Source: Marinomonas fungiae (GTDB taxonomy: Bacteria; Pseudomonadota; Gammaproteobacteria; Pseudomonadales; Marinomonadaceae). From it: a stretch of DNA of 64,000 nt. Positions within the stretch are counted from its first letter, which is position 1; every line of letters begins with the position of its first letter. The position numbers and the translations under genes were made by a program. This document shows positions 27,357 through 37,409 of this stretch, piece by piece. The DNA is taken from assembly GCF_001418205.1 (NCBI RefSeq), contig NZ_LIQF01000016.1:18925-82924 (forward strand), given 5' to 3'. Under the pieces are notes generated by a model that saw nothing but the letters and a program-made list of their open reading frames with translations, was not told the DNA's origin and did no database searches.

Positions 27357-28145
27357 TTATTGGTTGTAGTCGAAGAACCATTTTTGATTGAGCGCATCCA
27401 GTGTGCCATCTTGCTGCATGCTTTTAATGGCAGCGTTAACGGGTTCAATTAGCTTCGAACCCGGTGTGAAAATGAAGCCAAACGCCTCAGAGCCTAGGGC
27501 GTCTCCGACGACTTTAAAAGCGCCAGGGTTCGCTCCCATGTAACCACGTGCCGAAGTGCTATCCATTAATACCGAATCCACATCACCAGACTTCAGTGCT
27601 TGCACGGAGGCGCCGAAGGTTTCAAATAAGCTAATACGAGGATTGGTTTCATCGCCATCGAGTACGTCATAAACGGCCACGTAAAAGTTCGTTGTCGCGG
27701 GTTGGGCACCAAAGTATAAGTCTTCATTCGCGGCGAACTCTTTGGCATTAGAGAAGCGATCTTCATTGGCGCGTACCAGCATGAATTGCTCTGAAATCAT
27801 GTAGGGCTCTGAGAAGTCTACTTGCTGCTTACGCTCATCATTGATGGTAATGCCATCCATGCCAACATCGTATTGGCCTTGTTTCACACCTTGAATCATG
27901 GTGTCCCAGCTACTCAGTTGCCAATCTACTTTTGCATTTAGGCGTTTGGCAATCTCATTAAACGCATCGTACTCCCAGCCAATGCCTTCACCTGTTTGCG
28001 GGTCAACGAAGTTGAGTGGTGTATAAGCATTTTCCGTAACGGCAACAATCGTCTGCCCCTTAAGGTCCGGAAGGGAAGCTGCATTGGAAAAAGATGGCAG
28101 ACTGAGCAGAAGGAGGTTTGCGATGCAGAGTAATGATTTTTTCAT
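27357..28145 (-). CDS. Periplasmic amino-acid-binding protein (ABC transporter)
   Basis: A 262-residue family-3 extracellular solute-binding protein. The signal peptide (about 1-22, [18 protein letters not shown]) is followed by [13 protein letters not shown] and the signature [15 protein letters not shown]. The middle reads [24 protein letters not shown] (shown in part), where the conserved R contacts the ligand carboxylate. It would deliver a polar amino acid to the permease encoded directly downstream. Specificity is not evident. Confidence 0.9.
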   Translation of the reverse strand: MKKSLLCIANLLLLSLPSFSNAASLPDLKGQTIVAVTENAYTPLNFVDPQTGEGIGWEYDAFNEIAKRLNAKVDWQLSSWDTMIQGVKQGQYDVGMDGITINDERKQQVDFSEPYMISEQFMLVRANEDRFSNAKEFAANEDLYFGAQPATTNFYVAVYDVLDGDETNPRISLFETFGASVQALKSGDVDSVLMDSTSARGYMGANPGAFKVVGDALGSEAFGFIFTPGSKLIEPVNAAIKSMQQDGTLDALNQKWFFDYNQ

Positions 28146-28266
28146 AGAGAACCTTTGTTGGCGTGATCTTTACTGAGAGGGGGCATTATACGCATCCTAA
28201 ACAAGGGCCTCTATGTAATCTTGACGTATCGGTTAAAAAAGCGCATCAAACTTCTTATTTGAGAGT

Positions 28267-28295
28267 TTGGCGTGGCTCGTCCCTGTGCGTATAAT
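28267..28295 (+). promoter_or_regulatory. Sigma-70 promoter for holD-like/rimI
   Basis: TTGGCG (28267-28272) and a perfect TATAAT (28290-28295) are separated by 17 bp, ending 32 bp upstream of the GTG start. Spacing and -10 box are ideal. Confidence 0.7.
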
Positions 28296-28327
28296 TCTGG
28301 CTATTCATAATTTTTCAGGAAGTGCCC

Positions 28328-29134
28328 GTGTCGCGCGAACTCTCTCACCATCAGGCCTTTCAAACGCAATGCTTAAAAGAGTTAGGCGTTGTCAGTTGGA
28401 TGCAGGGGCAAATGCCTGTGCAGGGCGAAGTGTTTCGAACGCCGCAGCCTTGGGCGCGCGCCGATGGCGTAACGCCAATTGCGCCAGCACAACCACAAAT
28501 TATTCCCGAATCAACCTTTAAACCGCCTGTGCCAGCGGCGACTGCGGTGGATGAAAAGCAGAAAGACGCCTCTGTAGCGGATCTACGTCGCCAGCTCGGC
28601 GCCGCGCCAGAAGTCATTGTCGAAGATCTTCAGCCTATTGAAGAGATTTTAGCTCCGGTCGAAACGACTGCGTCTGAAATAGCGCTTGGCTTGCCGATCC
28701 CTTCTCAGATGTGTGCCTATATGTTGGCTGGACAGCTGTTGCTGATTACAGATTTGCCAAGCTCTTTCCAAGAACAAGATCAGCTGGATAAGTTGGCTTT
28801 AAGCCTAGCTAAAGCGTTACTCAAACAAGAAGTCGGAGAGTGGAGCGTTGCGTTGTACCAGTGGCCAGGCAAGCTCAAAAACCACCACCTTGTACAGCGC
28901 CAAGATTGGGCAATCGGCGCATTCGAGCAATTTTTGCATAACCAAAGTGCCAGCCAGATGCCACAGCGAGTGATTCTTGCGGGTGATCACTGTGTGCAAT
29001 ATTTTGCGGCCCTTGCTGAACAACACCCTTTAAAAAACTTGCCCCGAGCTCAGGTGCATAGCTTGCCACAGATGTTACGCATTCCTGAATTGCGTAAAGA
29101 AGCATGGCAAGTGATGCAGCGAAGCTTCGCTTGA
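28328..29134 (+). CDS. Probable DNA polymerase III psi subunit (HolD-like), enlarged
   Basis: A 268-residue protein. The N-terminus (KELGVVSWMQ) resembles the HolD segment LQQLGITQW that binds the chi subunit. Residues about 130-268 follow the HolD pattern, including LLLITDLPSS and a C-terminal HSLPQMLRIPELRKEAWQ. A proline/acidic linker of about 70 residues separates the two, making it about twice the size of E. coli HolD (137). It sits directly upstream of rimI, as holD does in enterobacteria. Psi links the clamp loader to chi and SSB. GTG 28328 has AGGA 7 nt upstream. Assignment is from pattern and context. Confidence 0.65.
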   Translation: MSRELSHHQAFQTQCLKELGVVSWMQGQMPVQGEVFRTPQPWARADGVTPIAPAQPQIIPESTFKPPVPAATAVDEKQKDASVADLRRQLGAAPEVIVEDLQPIEEILAPVETTASEIALGLPIPSQMCAYMLAGQLLLITDLPSSFQEQDQLDKLALSLAKALLKQEVGEWSVALYQWPGKLKNHHLVQRQDWAIGAFEQFLHNQSASQMPQRVILAGDHCVQYFAALAEQHPLKNLPRAQVHSLPQMLRIPELRKEAWQVMQRSFA

Positions 29135-29142
29135 GAACTATA

Positions 29143-29601
29143 ATGACCTCACCTTTTGTGCTAAGAACAGCGGACGTATCGGATTTAGATGAGATTGTTG
29201 CGTTAGAGCAGACTTCTGATCCGCATCCATGGAGTGCTTCCTTAATAGAAGAGGCGCTGTTGAATCGTCAAAATTGGCTGTTCGAGTGTTGTGAGTCAAA
29301 GCAAGTGGTTGGCTGGCTAACGGCATCATTGCTGTTTGATCAATCTGAGCTAGAGTTAGTCGTCACAGATCACAACAAGCGTCGCCAAGGTCTAGCAAAG
29401 CAGCTATTGCAGCAATGGTTGTCTTGGGCGCTTGAGCAAGGTTGTGAAGAAGGCTTATTAGAAGTGCGCGAATCGAATCATGGCGCCATTGCATTGTATC
29501 TGCAGCTTGGTTTTGAGCAGGTTGGCTTACGTAAGAATTATTACTCACTAAATGAGGGCGGTAGAGAAAACGCCGTGCTCATGACATGTAAATTGAAATA
29601 A
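29143..29601 (+). CDS. rimI: Ribosomal protein S18-alanine N-acetyltransferase
   Basis: A 152-residue GNAT acetyltransferase that modifies the N-terminal alanine of S18. It has the acetyl-CoA-binding motif A (VVTDHNKRRQGLAKQLLQ, with R/Q-x-x-G-x-A/G at about residue 80) and the RimI-type segment LEVRESNHGAIALYLQLGF. ATG 29143 follows the upstream stop by 8 bp; a longer frame from 29104 would overlap the holD-like gene and adds no family residues. Confidence 0.92.
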   Translation: MTSPFVLRTADVSDLDEIVALEQTSDPHPWSASLIEEALLNRQNWLFECCESKQVVGWLTASLLFDQSELELVVTDHNKRRQGLAKQLLQQWLSWALEQGCEEGLLEVRESNHGAIALYLQLGFEQVGLRKNYYSLNEGGRENAVLMTCKLK

Positions 29602-29613
29602 GCGAGATAACAC

Positions 29614-30165
29614 ATGACAACAGTATTGGTACCGATTGCCAACGGCAGTGAAGACATTGAAGCGATCACCATCATTGATGTACTCCGTCGTGGGGGAGCT
29701 GAGGTGACCGTCGCTAGTGTGCATGAGGAAAAACAAATTAAAGCGGCAAACGGCACCAATATCGTTGCCGATGTTCTGCTGACGGATGTAGCGGAGCAAA
29801 TGTACGATGCCATCGTATTGCCTGGCGGTATGCCTGGTGCAGAGCATCTGCGTGATAGCAAGTTATTGATCGATATGCTGGAAAAACACGATATTCAAGA
29901 CGCCTTGCTGGCGGCTATTTGCGCCTCACCTGCGGTGGTTTTTGGTACTCATGGCTTTGTAGTGGACAAGCAAGCGACCTGTTATCCAGGTTTTGAAGCA
30001 GGTCTAACGGGCGCGGAATACATTGTGGATCAGCCAGTCGTTATGGATGGTAATGTGATCACAGGGCAGGGGCCAGCGATGGCCATGGCATTCTCTTTGG
30101 CAGTATTGGCGAGCCTTCAGGGGATTGATAAAACCCAAGAAGTAGCACAAGGCTTACTTTGCTAA
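29614..30165 (+). CDS. DJ-1/PfpI family protein (YajL-like)
   Basis: A 183-residue flavodoxin-fold protein of the DJ-1/YajL group. The nucleophile elbow reads AICASPAVV with Cys103, and the acidic partner is in GSEDIEA (E16 region). VLPGGMPGAEHLRDS is typical. Proposed roles of the group are oxidative-stress chaperone or glyoxalase/deglycase activity; which applies here is unknown. It lies 12 bp after rimI. Confidence 0.88.
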   Translation: MTTVLVPIANGSEDIEAITIIDVLRRGGAEVTVASVHEEKQIKAANGTNIVADVLLTDVAEQMYDAIVLPGGMPGAEHLRDSKLLIDMLEKHDIQDALLAAICASPAVVFGTHGFVVDKQATCYPGFEAGLTGAEYIVDQPVVMDGNVITGQGPAMAMAFSLAVLASLQGIDKTQEVAQGLLC

Positions 30166-30346
30166 CTTGTTCAATCTTGTCTGAATGGTCAGCTAAAAAT
30201 GCGCAAAAACGGCTAAACTTTGCGGATTAGGGCGGTCTTTTGTATGGACGCTATCGCCATATAAGAGTAAAATTGTCCGGATTTATTTAGTCGTAGCGGC
30301 TCATCACATAGCAGTAGTTTGATTACGACATCAGCATGATTTTATG

Positions 30347-30382
30347 AAAGCGAGGTGGGCCACGAGTTTGCCTCGCTTTTTT
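30347..30382 (+). terminator. Terminator just upstream of carA, possible attenuator
   Basis: AAAGCGAGG (30347-30355) pairs with CCTCGCTTT (30371-30379), 15-nt loop, with a T-run to 30382. It is 181 bp beyond the DJ-1 gene stop but only 33 bp before the carA start. That location fits a leader attenuator better than a plain terminator for the upstream gene. The 250-bp gap also holds two tiny ORFs (from 30199 and 30244) that could be leader peptides, neither convincing. Confidence 0.7.
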
Positions 30383-30415
30383 GCAACCTAAAATAGGCTC
30401 TAACGGGAGGTTCCT

Positions 30416-31546
30416 TTGGCAACATCAGCGATTCTTGCTCTGGAAGACGGCACTATATTCAGAGGAGTGTCGATCGGGGCAGATGGCTCCTCAACCGCAG
30501 AGGTTGTATTTAACACCTCTATGACCGGTTATCAAGAAATTCTTACCGATCCTTCCTACGCTCGACAAATGGTCACTTTGACCTACCCACACATTGGTAA
30601 TACTGGCGTTAACGCCGAAGACGAAGAGTCTGGCCAAGTATGGTGTTCGGGCCTGATCATCCGTGACCTACCTTTGCTAGCAAGTAGCTGGCGTAAACAA
30701 GAAACCCTAGATGCGTACCTAACGCGTAAAGGTGTGGTAGGCATTGCAGATATTGATACGCGTAAATTGACTCGTATCTTGCGTGAGAAAGGTGCACTAG
30801 CTGGCTGTATTATGGCGGGCGACAATATCAACGAAGAGGAAGCCGTTGCACAAGCAAAAGCTTTCCCTGGTTTGAAAGGCATGGATCTAGCCAAAGAAGT
30901 TACGACCGACAAATCTTACGAGTGGACCGAGTCAACTTGGGATTTGGTAGACGGTCACACGACGCCAACGGAATTTCCATTCCACGTTGTGGCGTACGAC
31001 TACGGTGTAAAAACTAACATTTTGCGTATGCTTGTTGAGCGTGGTTGCCGCTTAACAGTTGTACCTGCGAAAACACCTGCAAGTGACGTACTTGCACTGA
31101 ATCCAGACGGTGTTTTCCTATCAAATGGCCCTGGTGACCCGGAACCATGTGATTACGCGATCAATGCGATCAAAGAAATCCTAGAAACTGAAATTCCCGT
31201 TTTCGGTATCTGTCTAGGACACCAGTTGCTTGCTCTTGCAAGCGGTGCGCAAACGCTAAAAATGAAGTTTGGTCACCACGGTGCGAACCACCCTGTACAA
31301 GACATTAAATCTGGCCGTGTGATGATCACTAGCCAGAACCACGGTTTCGCCGTAGATGAAGCAACGTTGCCTGCAAATCTTGAAGCGACACACAAATCAT
31401 TGTTTGACGGTTCTCTACAAGGTATTGCACGTACTGATAAGAAAGCGTTCAGCTTCCAGGGGCACCCTGAAGCAAGCCCTGGTCCACACGACGTGGCGCC
31501 GCTTTTTGATCTGTTCATTGAAAACATCAAAGCAACGAAAGCCTAA
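30416..31546 (+). CDS. carA: Carbamoyl-phosphate synthase small subunit
   Basis: A 376-residue glutaminase subunit that hydrolyses glutamine and feeds ammonia to CarB for arginine and pyrimidine synthesis. The N-terminal CarA-specific domain begins [14 protein letters not shown]. The class I amidotransferase domain carries the nucleophile in [12 protein letters not shown] (about residue 264-275) and the His-Glu pair in [11 protein letters not shown]. The start is TTG 30416 with GGGAGG 5 nt upstream. It forms an operon with carB (17 bp gap) and greA. Confidence 0.96.
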   Translation: MATSAILALEDGTIFRGVSIGADGSSTAEVVFNTSMTGYQEILTDPSYARQMVTLTYPHIGNTGVNAEDEESGQVWCSGLIIRDLPLLASSWRKQETLDAYLTRKGVVGIADIDTRKLTRILREKGALAGCIMAGDNINEEEAVAQAKAFPGLKGMDLAKEVTTDKSYEWTESTWDLVDGHTTPTEFPFHVVAYDYGVKTNILRMLVERGCRLTVVPAKTPASDVLALNPDGVFLSNGPGDPEPCDYAINAIKEILETEIPVFGICLGHQLLALASGAQTLKMKFGHHGANHPVQDIKSGRVMITSQNHGFAVDEATLPANLEATHKSLFDGSLQGIARTDKKAFSFQGHPEASPGPHDVAPLFDLFIENIKATKA

Positions 31547-31563
31547 GCGAGAACGAGAAGACT

Positions 31564-34500
31564 ATGCCAAAACGTACTGACATAAAAAGCGTCTTAATCT
31601 TAGGTGCTGGTCCGATTGTCATCGGTCAGGCCTGTGAATTTGACTACTCAGGTGCGCAAGCCTGTAAAGCCCTTCGTGAAGAAGGCTTCCGAGTAATCCT
31701 TGTGAACTCGAACCCTGCAACCATCATGACTGATCCAGTGATGGCGGATGCAACCTACATCGAGCCAATCGAGTGGCAAACAGTTGAAAAGATCATCGAG
31801 AAAGAGCGTCCAGATGCCGTTCTTCCGACAATGGGTGGTCAAACAGCATTGAACTGTGCCCTAGATCTAGAGCGTCACGGTGTACTTGCGAAATACAATG
31901 TTGAAATGATCGGTGCAACGGCCGATGCAATCGACAAAGCGGAAGACCGTCACCGTTTCGACCAAGCGATGAAGTCTATCGGCCTAGAATGTCCACGTGC
32001 GGGTATCGCGCACAACATGGACGAAGCACTTGGTGTACTGAACGAAGTTGGCTTCCCATGTATTATTCGTCCATCTTTCACAATGGGTGGTACCGGTGGT
32101 GGTATCGCTTACAACATGGAAGAGTTCGAAGAGATCTGTACTCGTGGTTTGGATCTTTCTCCAACCAACGAGCTTCTAATCGACGAATCTCTAATCGGTT
32201 GGAAAGAGTACGAGATGGAAGTTGTGCGTGACAAAAACGACAACTGTATCATCGTTTGTGCGATCGAAAACTTCGACGCCATGGGTGTTCACACCGGTGA
32301 TTCGATCACGGTTGCACCCGCTCAGACTCTGACGGACAAAGAATACCAAATCATGCGTAACGCTTCCTTGGCGGTATTGCGTGAGATCGGTGTCGAAACA
32401 GGTGGCTCGAACGTACAGTTCGGTATGGATCCTAAGACTGGTCGTCTAGTGGTTATCGAGATGAACCCGCGTGTATCGCGTTCCTCTGCACTAGCGTCTA
32501 AAGCAACAGGTTTCCCAATCGCTAAGATCGCCGCTAAATTGGCAATCGGCTACACCCTTGATGAGCTACAAAACGACATCACTGGTGGCCTAACACCTGC
32601 GAGTTTCGAGCCGTCAATCGACTACGTTGTTACTAAGATTCCTCGTTTCACATTCGAGAAGTTCCCAACAGCAAACGATCGTCTAACCACGCAGATGAAG
32701 TCGGTTGGTGAGGTGATGGCGATCGGCCGTACGTTCCAAGAGTCTTTGCAGAAAGCATTGCGCGGCCTTGAGACGGGTTCTGATGGTTTTAATCCACAGC
32801 TTGATCTTGCAGATGAAACCAGCAAAGAGAAGTTGCAGCGTGAATTGAAAGCACCTGGTGCAGACCGTATTTGGTATATCGGAGATGCGTTCCGTTCAGG
32901 CATGAGCATTGACGAAGTGTACGAAGTGACTGGTGTTGATCCATGGTTCCTTGTACAAATTGAAGACCTAATCAAAGAAGAACAAGCGCTAGAAAACGCT
33001 GGTCTTGCGGATCTTGATTACGACTACATGCGTCGTCTAAAACGTAAAGGTTTCTCTGATGCGCGTTTGGCATCTTTGCTAAGTGTGACTGAGAAGTCTC
33101 TGCGTGAGCGTCGTTACCTAGTGAACGTACACCCCGTGTACAAGCGCGTAGATACTTGTGCGGCAGAATTTGCGTCCAACACTGCGTACATGTACTCAAC
33201 GTACGAAGATGAGTGTGAAGCAGCACCTTCTGATCGCGAAAAAGTGATCATCCTAGGTGGTGGTCCTAACCGTATCGGTCAAGGTATCGAATTCGACTAC
33301 TGTTGTGTACACGCAGCCCTAGGTCTACGTGAAGACGGTTTCGAAACGATCATGGTTAACTGTAACCCTGAAACCGTTTCTACTGACTACGACACCTCTG
33401 ATCGTCTTTACTTCGAGCCAGTAACGCTAGAAGACGTACTAGAAATCGTTCGTACTGAGAAGCCAACAGGCGTGATCGTACAGTTCGGTGGTCAAACACC
33501 ACTTAAGATTGCTCGTGCTCTGCAAAACGAAGGCGTGCCAATTATCGGTACGACGCCAGAAGCAATCGACCGTGCGGAAGACCGTGAACGTTTCCAAAGC
33601 ATGATTCAGCGCCTAGGCTACAAACAGCCTAACAACGCGACCGTTCGTTCTACAGAACAAGCGATCGTGAAAGCTGCTGAAATCGGCTACCCATTGGTTG
33701 TGCGTCCGTCTTACGTACTAGGTGGTCGCGCGATGGAAATCGTATACAACGAGAAAGAGCTGTCTCGTTACATGACGTCTGCTGTGAAAGTATCGAACGA
33801 CAGTCCAGTACTACTAGACCACTTCCTAAACTCAGCGATCGAGATTGATATCGACTGTATCTCTGATGGTAAGCAAGTAGTGATTGGCGGTATCATGCAG
33901 CACATTGAGCAAGCCGGTGTTCACTCTGGTGACTCAGCATGTTCTTTGCCGCCATACTCATTGCCAGCGGACATCCAAGATCAAATTCGCGATATGATCA
34001 AGCGTATGGCGCTTGAGCTTGGTGTCATCGGTCTAATGAATACTCAGCTAGCGGTTCAAGACGGTGAGATCTACGTAATCGAGGTTAACCCTCGTGCATC
34101 ACGTACGGTGCCTTTCGTATCGAAATGTATCGGTCGTTCTCTAGCGCAATTGGCTGCTCTAGTCATGGCTGGCAAGTCTCTAGCAGAGCTAGGCTTCACT
34201 GAAGAAGTGATCCCAAGTTACTACAGCGTGAAAGAAGCGGTATTCCCATTCAACAAATTCCAAGGTGTTGACCCAATTCTTGGCCCTGAAATGAAATCTA
34301 CGGGTGAAGTGATGGGTGTGGGCGATACGTTTGCTGAAGCGTTCGGCAAAGCGGCATTAGGTGGTGGTACAGTGCTACCAACATCTGGTCGTGCATTCAT
34401 GTCTGTTCGAGACCAAGACAAACCAGGTGCGGTTGAAGTGGCGAAACGCCTCATTGGCCTAGGTTTTGACCTAGTAGCAACAGGTGGTACTGCGAAGTTC

Positions 34501-34782
34501 CTTGCAGAAAACGGCGTTGACGTTCAGAAAGTCAACAAAGTAAACGAAGGTCGTCCACACATCGTGGATATGTTGAAGAATGGCGAAATCGCTTACATCA
34601 TCAACACAACTTCTGGTACACAAGCGATTGCAGATTCTTCTGTGATTCGTCGTACAGCGCTACAGGGCAAAGTTTGCTACACCACGACTCTAGCGGGTGC
34701 GGAAGCGACTAGCCTAGCCATCAGCCGTATGAATGAAGAAATCAAAGTCAGAAGACTGCAAGATTTGCATTCGGGGAAATGA
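31564..34782 (+). CDS. carB: Carbamoyl-phosphate synthase large subunit
   Basis: A 1072-residue enzyme, near the usual 1073. Two homologous ATP-grasp halves are visible: the first begins [20 protein letters not shown] (about 12-31), and the second begins [19 protein letters not shown] near residue 560. The C-terminal MGS-like allosteric domain starts near residue 940. It makes carbamoyl phosphate from bicarbonate, two ATP and ammonia from CarA. Its stop overlaps the greA start region. Confidence 0.97.
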   Translation: MPKRTDIKSVLILGAGPIVIGQACEFDYSGAQACKALREEGFRVILVNSNPATIMTDPVMADATYIEPIEWQTVEKIIEKERPDAVLPTMGGQTALNCALDLERHGVLAKYNVEMIGATADAIDKAEDRHRFDQAMKSIGLECPRAGIAHNMDEALGVLNEVGFPCIIRPSFTMGGTGGGIAYNMEEFEEICTRGLDLSPTNELLIDESLIGWKEYEMEVVRDKNDNCIIVCAIENFDAMGVHTGDSITVAPAQTLTDKEYQIMRNASLAVLREIGVETGGSNVQFGMDPKTGRLVVIEMNPRVSRSSALASKATGFPIAKIAAKLAIGYTLDELQNDITGGLTPASFEPSIDYVVTKIPRFTFEKFPTANDRLTTQMKSVGEVMAIGRTFQESLQKALRGLETGSDGFNPQLDLADETSKEKLQRELKAPGADRIWYIGDAFRSGMSIDEVYEVTGVDPWFLVQIEDLIKEEQALENAGLADLDYDYMRRLKRKGFSDARLASLLSVTEKSLRERRYLVNVHPVYKRVDTCAAEFASNTAYMYSTYEDECEAAPSDREKVIILGGGPNRIGQGIEFDYCCVHAALGLREDGFETIMVNCNPETVSTDYDTSDRLYFEPVTLEDVLEIVRTEKPTGVIVQFGGQTPLKIARALQNEGVPIIGTTPEAIDRAEDRERFQSMIQRLGYKQPNNATVRSTEQAIVKAAEIGYPLVVRPSYVLGGRAMEIVYNEKELSRYMTSAVKVSNDSPVLLDHFLNSAIEIDIDCISDGKQVVIGGIMQHIEQAGVHSGDSACSLPPYSLPADIQDQIRDMIKRMALELGVIGLMNTQLAVQDGEIYVIEVNPRASRTVPFVSKCIGRSLAQLAALVMAGKSLAELGFTEEVIPSYYSVKEAVFPFNKFQGVDPILGPEMKSTGEVMGVGDTFAEAFGKAALGGGTVLPTSGRAFMSVRDQDKPGAVEVAKRLIGLGFDLVATGGTAKFLAENGVDVQKVNKVNEGRPHIVDMLKNGEIAYIINTTSGTQAIADSSVIRRTALQGKVCYTTTLAGAEATSLAISRMNEEIKVRRLQDLHSGK

Positions 34783-35258
34783 TGAAAAAGGTACCTATGA
34801 CGGTGGAAGGGGAAGCGCGTCTTCGCGAAGAACTTAATCACCTTAAAACTGTGGTTCGTCCTCGTGTGATCGCAGACATCGCGGAAGCACGAGAGCACGG
34901 TGACTTAAAAGAGAATGCGGAATACCACGCGGCTCGTGAAGAGCAAGGCTTCTGTGAAGGCCGTATCTCTGAGATTGAAGGCAAGCTTTCAGACTCGCAA
35001 GTGATTGATGTGAAAAGCATCCCTCACACGGGTAAGGTTATCTTCGGGACAACGGTAACTCTGTTTAACGTTGATACAGAAGAGACGGTAACTTACAAAA
35101 TTGTGGGTGATGACGAGTCTGATGTGAAAGCGAAGAAGATTTCTTACGCATCACCGATCGCCAAAGCGATCATCGGCAAAATGGAAGGTGACGAAGTCGC
35201 CATTAAGATTCCAGCTGGTGAAGTGGTCTACGAAATCGAAAACGTCGAACACATCTAA
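34782..35258 (+). CDS. greA: Transcript cleavage factor GreA
   Basis: A 158-residue GreA that reactivates backtracked RNA polymerase. The N-terminal coiled coil shows [17 protein letters not shown] and the tip acidic motif in [20 protein letters not shown] (D and E residues that coordinate the catalytic Mg). The C-terminal FKBP-like domain follows from about residue 80. Of two adjacent ATGs (34779 and 34782) the second gives the family-like MKKVPMT and has GGGG 5 nt upstream. Placement after carB is conserved. Confidence 0.95.
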   Translation: MKKVPMTVEGEARLREELNHLKTVVRPRVIADIAEAREHGDLKENAEYHAAREEQGFCEGRISEIEGKLSDSQVIDVKSIPHTGKVIFGTTVTLFNVDTEETVTYKIVGDDESDVKAKKISYASPIAKAIIGKMEGDEVAIKIPAGEVVYEIENVEHI

Positions 35259-35280
35259 TCACAGAAATTAGTGTTATCAA

Positions 35281-35316
35281 AAACGCCAAGAGGGAGACTT
35301 CTTGGCGTTTTTTTGT
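35281..35316 (+). terminator. Intrinsic terminator of carAB-greA
   Basis: AAACGCCAAGA (35281-35291) pairs with TCTTGGCGTTT (35300-35310), followed by T-rich sequence, 22 bp after greA. Confidence 0.9.
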
Positions 35317-35399
35317 TCTGATAAGGTAAATTTTCTGTCAGTTTTGTCGATAGGCTATGATCAATAGCCAATGACATCTTTATTAATGGATGAGCTTTC

Positions 35400-36779
35400 A
35401 TGAATAGAATTCTCTTATCTGTATTATGTGCGGTTGCTTTATCTGGTTGTGGCACACCAGAAGAATCAGGAGATTCTGGGGCCGTGGATGGGGGTACGGA
35501 TACACCTGCAACGCCAACAACCCCCACAACACCGACAACTCCCACGACGCCAGAAGAGCCAGCCACACCAGAAGAGCCCGTTACACCCACTGAGCCTACA
35601 ACACCTACCACACCAACCGATCCTGATGAGATGCCAGATCCTGCGGACTATGCTGTGGATGCGGCGTTACAGGCTCCAGTGTCTTTGACTGCGGTGGCGG
35701 CGAACCAGCAAGTGGTGTTACGTTGGAATGACACGCCTAATGCGGCGGCTTATACCGTATATTATTCAACCGAAGAAATTACCGTAGACAGTGAGTTATC
35801 AAGCTTGCTGATCGCGGTCGACAATCTACAAGGCACTAGCTATATCTCGCCAGCGGCGTATTTGAGCAATGGTTCGACGTATTATGTGGCGGTGGTTGCT
35901 AAAGAATCGTTGACCTCTACTAACGTTAGTTCGTTCAGTCCAATAAAAGCCTTTGTTCCACAAGAGAATGGCATAGTGGCAGAAGATTTCTTGCAAATGC
36001 GTGAACTGAACGATACCGGAACCCGGTTTTCGGTTACCTCAGAGGAGCATTTAGAAGGCTGTGCCGAGGGGGATCGAGCGAGCAAAGGGCAAGACTGTAG
36101 TTTTGGTCGAGATGTGGACGCGATTGCCAGTGGTGATGAGGACGGTCTCGGCGGATTTAGTTTTAGCAAAATTGGCAGTGATGGCAGCGTGCTAACCGCG
36201 GATTCTGAAGATTGGAGCTGTGTGTTAGATCAAGTCACGGGTCTGATGTGGGAAGTTAAAGAAGCGGGTGACAGCGCCCGTGGTGATGGCTTTAGTAGTG
36301 GTCTGCACGACGCGGACGATGTTTTTACATGGTATGAGCCGAGCCTCAGCGGCTCTGGTGTGACGGAAGGGGAGCAATCTCATGCAAGTTCCCCAGACAC
36401 CTGCTTTGCTTATAACGGCTCTGATAGTTTTTGTAATACCTCTGATTATCGAGCTCGAGTCAATCTAGAAGGATTATGTGGCTACACTGATTGGCGCTTG
36501 CCAACGGCGAAAGAGCTACTGAGTATTACCTACTATGGGGACAGTTTTGCTCGTCGCTCAAGTTATGCTGTGGATACTAACTTTTTCCCATTTAGTGCGG
36601 ATACGTTGGCAGACAGCTATTGGACGATGTCGCCTTACTATGATGTCAGTGATGCGGGTCGAGCATGGCGAATTTACCTACGTGATAGTGTGTCTAGCGG
36701 ACAGAATCTTGGTGTAATGAACGGGATGTCGAAAGGCACCAGTGCTGGAGTAATCTTGGTGAGGACGGCTCATGAATAA
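35400..36779 (+). CDS. Secreted lipoprotein with FN3-like and DUF1566 (Lcl) domains
   Basis: A 459-residue predicted lipoprotein. The signal peptide ends in the lipobox LSGC with Cys17. A threonine/proline/glutamate-rich linker spans residues 34-80. A fibronectin-III-like domain (about 92-190; VSLTAVAANQQVVLRWND) follows. The C-terminal part has DUF1566 signatures, GLMWEVKE near 281 and DWRLPTAKELLSI near 363. The architecture suggests a lipid-anchored module held away from the membrane by a flexible arm. Function is unknown. It overlaps the next DUF1566 gene by 8 bases, so the two are coupled. Confidence 0.85.
   Translation: MNRILLSVLCAVALSGCGTPEESGDSGAVDGGTDTPATPTTPTTPTTPTTPEEPATPEEPVTPTEPTTPTTPTDPDEMPDPADYAVDAALQAPVSLTAVAANQQVVLRWNDTPNAAAYTVYYSTEEITVDSELSSLLIAVDNLQGTSYISPAAYLSNGSTYYVAVVAKESLTSTNVSSFSPIKAFVPQENGIVAEDFLQMRELNDTGTRFSVTSEEHLEGCAEGDRASKGQDCSFGRDVDAIASGDEDGLGGFSFSKIGSDGSVLTADSEDWSCVLDQVTGLMWEVKEAGDSARGDGFSSGLHDADDVFTWYEPSLSGSGVTEGEQSHASSPDTCFAYNGSDSFCNTSDYRARVNLEGLCGYTDWRLPTAKELLSITYYGDSFARRSSYAVDTNFFPFSADTLADSYWTMSPYYDVSDAGRAWRIYLRDSVSSGQNLGVMNGMSKGTSAGVILVRTAHE
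35499..35639 (+). repeat. Thr-Pro-rich coding repeat
   Basis: The segment coding residues 34-80 of the lipoprotein is built of short ACN-CCN units (TPTTPTTPTTP, then EEPATPEEP, then TPTEPTTPTTP). Codons vary between units, so it is a diverged rather than exact tandem repeat. Such tracts can change length by slippage. Confidence 0.8.
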
Positions 36780-37344
36780 GTTTTTTATCGCTTCTCTGCT
36801 AACAGGTGTGGTTGCCTTACAGGCTCAAGCTGCCTGCAATACCTCAACAATTGCGGCGACCACGCCCACGGCCAACTTCACCATTGATGAAGACAAAGGG
36901 GTTGTGGTGGATCACACGACTGGACTGATGTGGAAACGTTGTGTTGAGGGTTTTTCTGGGGCCGACTGTCGTTCTGGTAGTACCTTACAGTCTACTTTTG
37001 CTGCGGCGATTGAATACATTGATACCTTGAATGAGGGGGAAGGGTATGCGGGTTACAACGATTGGCGCTTACCTAACCTAAAGGAGTTACGCAGTATTGT
37101 TGAAGAGCGATGCGCACGCCCATCGCTAAATGAAGAAGTGTTTCCATTAAAAAATACGGAGGCATCGGATGATCGTACGACCATTAATAGTATGACGCTG
37201 TTCTCGTCAACACCGACATCCTATTTTGATTCCACGGATACCTTTATCTGGACGGTAAGCTTTGCCAACGGAACATTTGAACGTAGTTCTCTTGGTGAGT
37301 ATGACTACATTCGCTTTTTCCGACTGGTACGCGACGCTCGTTAA
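36772..37344 (+). CDS. Secreted DUF1566 (Lcl-domain) protein
   Basis: A 190-residue exported protein. A signal peptide MNKFFIASLLTGVVALQAQA is followed by the mature start ACNTS. It is essentially one DUF1566 domain: TGLMWKRCVEG near residue 50, DWRLPNLKELRSIVE near 100 and a C-terminal RFFRLVRDAR. It lacks the lipobox and linker of its neighbour. The 8-base overlap (ATG at 36772) indicates coexpression, perhaps as partners in one surface or periplasmic complex. Function unknown. Confidence 0.85.
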   Translation: MNKFFIASLLTGVVALQAQAACNTSTIAATTPTANFTIDEDKGVVVDHTTGLMWKRCVEGFSGADCRSGSTLQSTFAAAIEYIDTLNEGEGYAGYNDWRLPNLKELRSIVEERCARPSLNEEVFPLKNTEASDDRTTINSMTLFSSTPTSYFDSTDTFIWTVSFANGTFERSSLGEYDYIRFFRLVRDAR

Positions 37345-37371
37345 TCTCTTTTCATTTAAAAGCACAAATAA

Positions 37372-37409
37372 GCATTACTTCTTGCGGCTAAAGTAGCAAG
37401 AAGTAATGC
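37372..37409. other. Perfect 14-bp inverted repeat upstream of the SDR gene
   Basis: GCATTACTTCTTGC (37372-37385) and GCAAGAAGTAATGC (37396-37409) are exact reverse complements separated by 10 bp. No T-run follows, so it is either a U-less terminator for the DUF1566 pair, an operator, or a structured leader. Confidence 0.6.

Noticed and set aside
29104..29142. N-terminal extension of rimI overlapping the holD-like gene
   Set aside because: The added 13 residues are outside the GNAT domain, and ATG 29143 sits 8 bp after the upstream stop, as expected for the pair.
35499..35639. Thr-Pro repeat considered as a frameshifted or low-quality region
   Set aside because: The frame is continuous from lipobox to DUF1566. 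Codon variation between units argues for a real linker.
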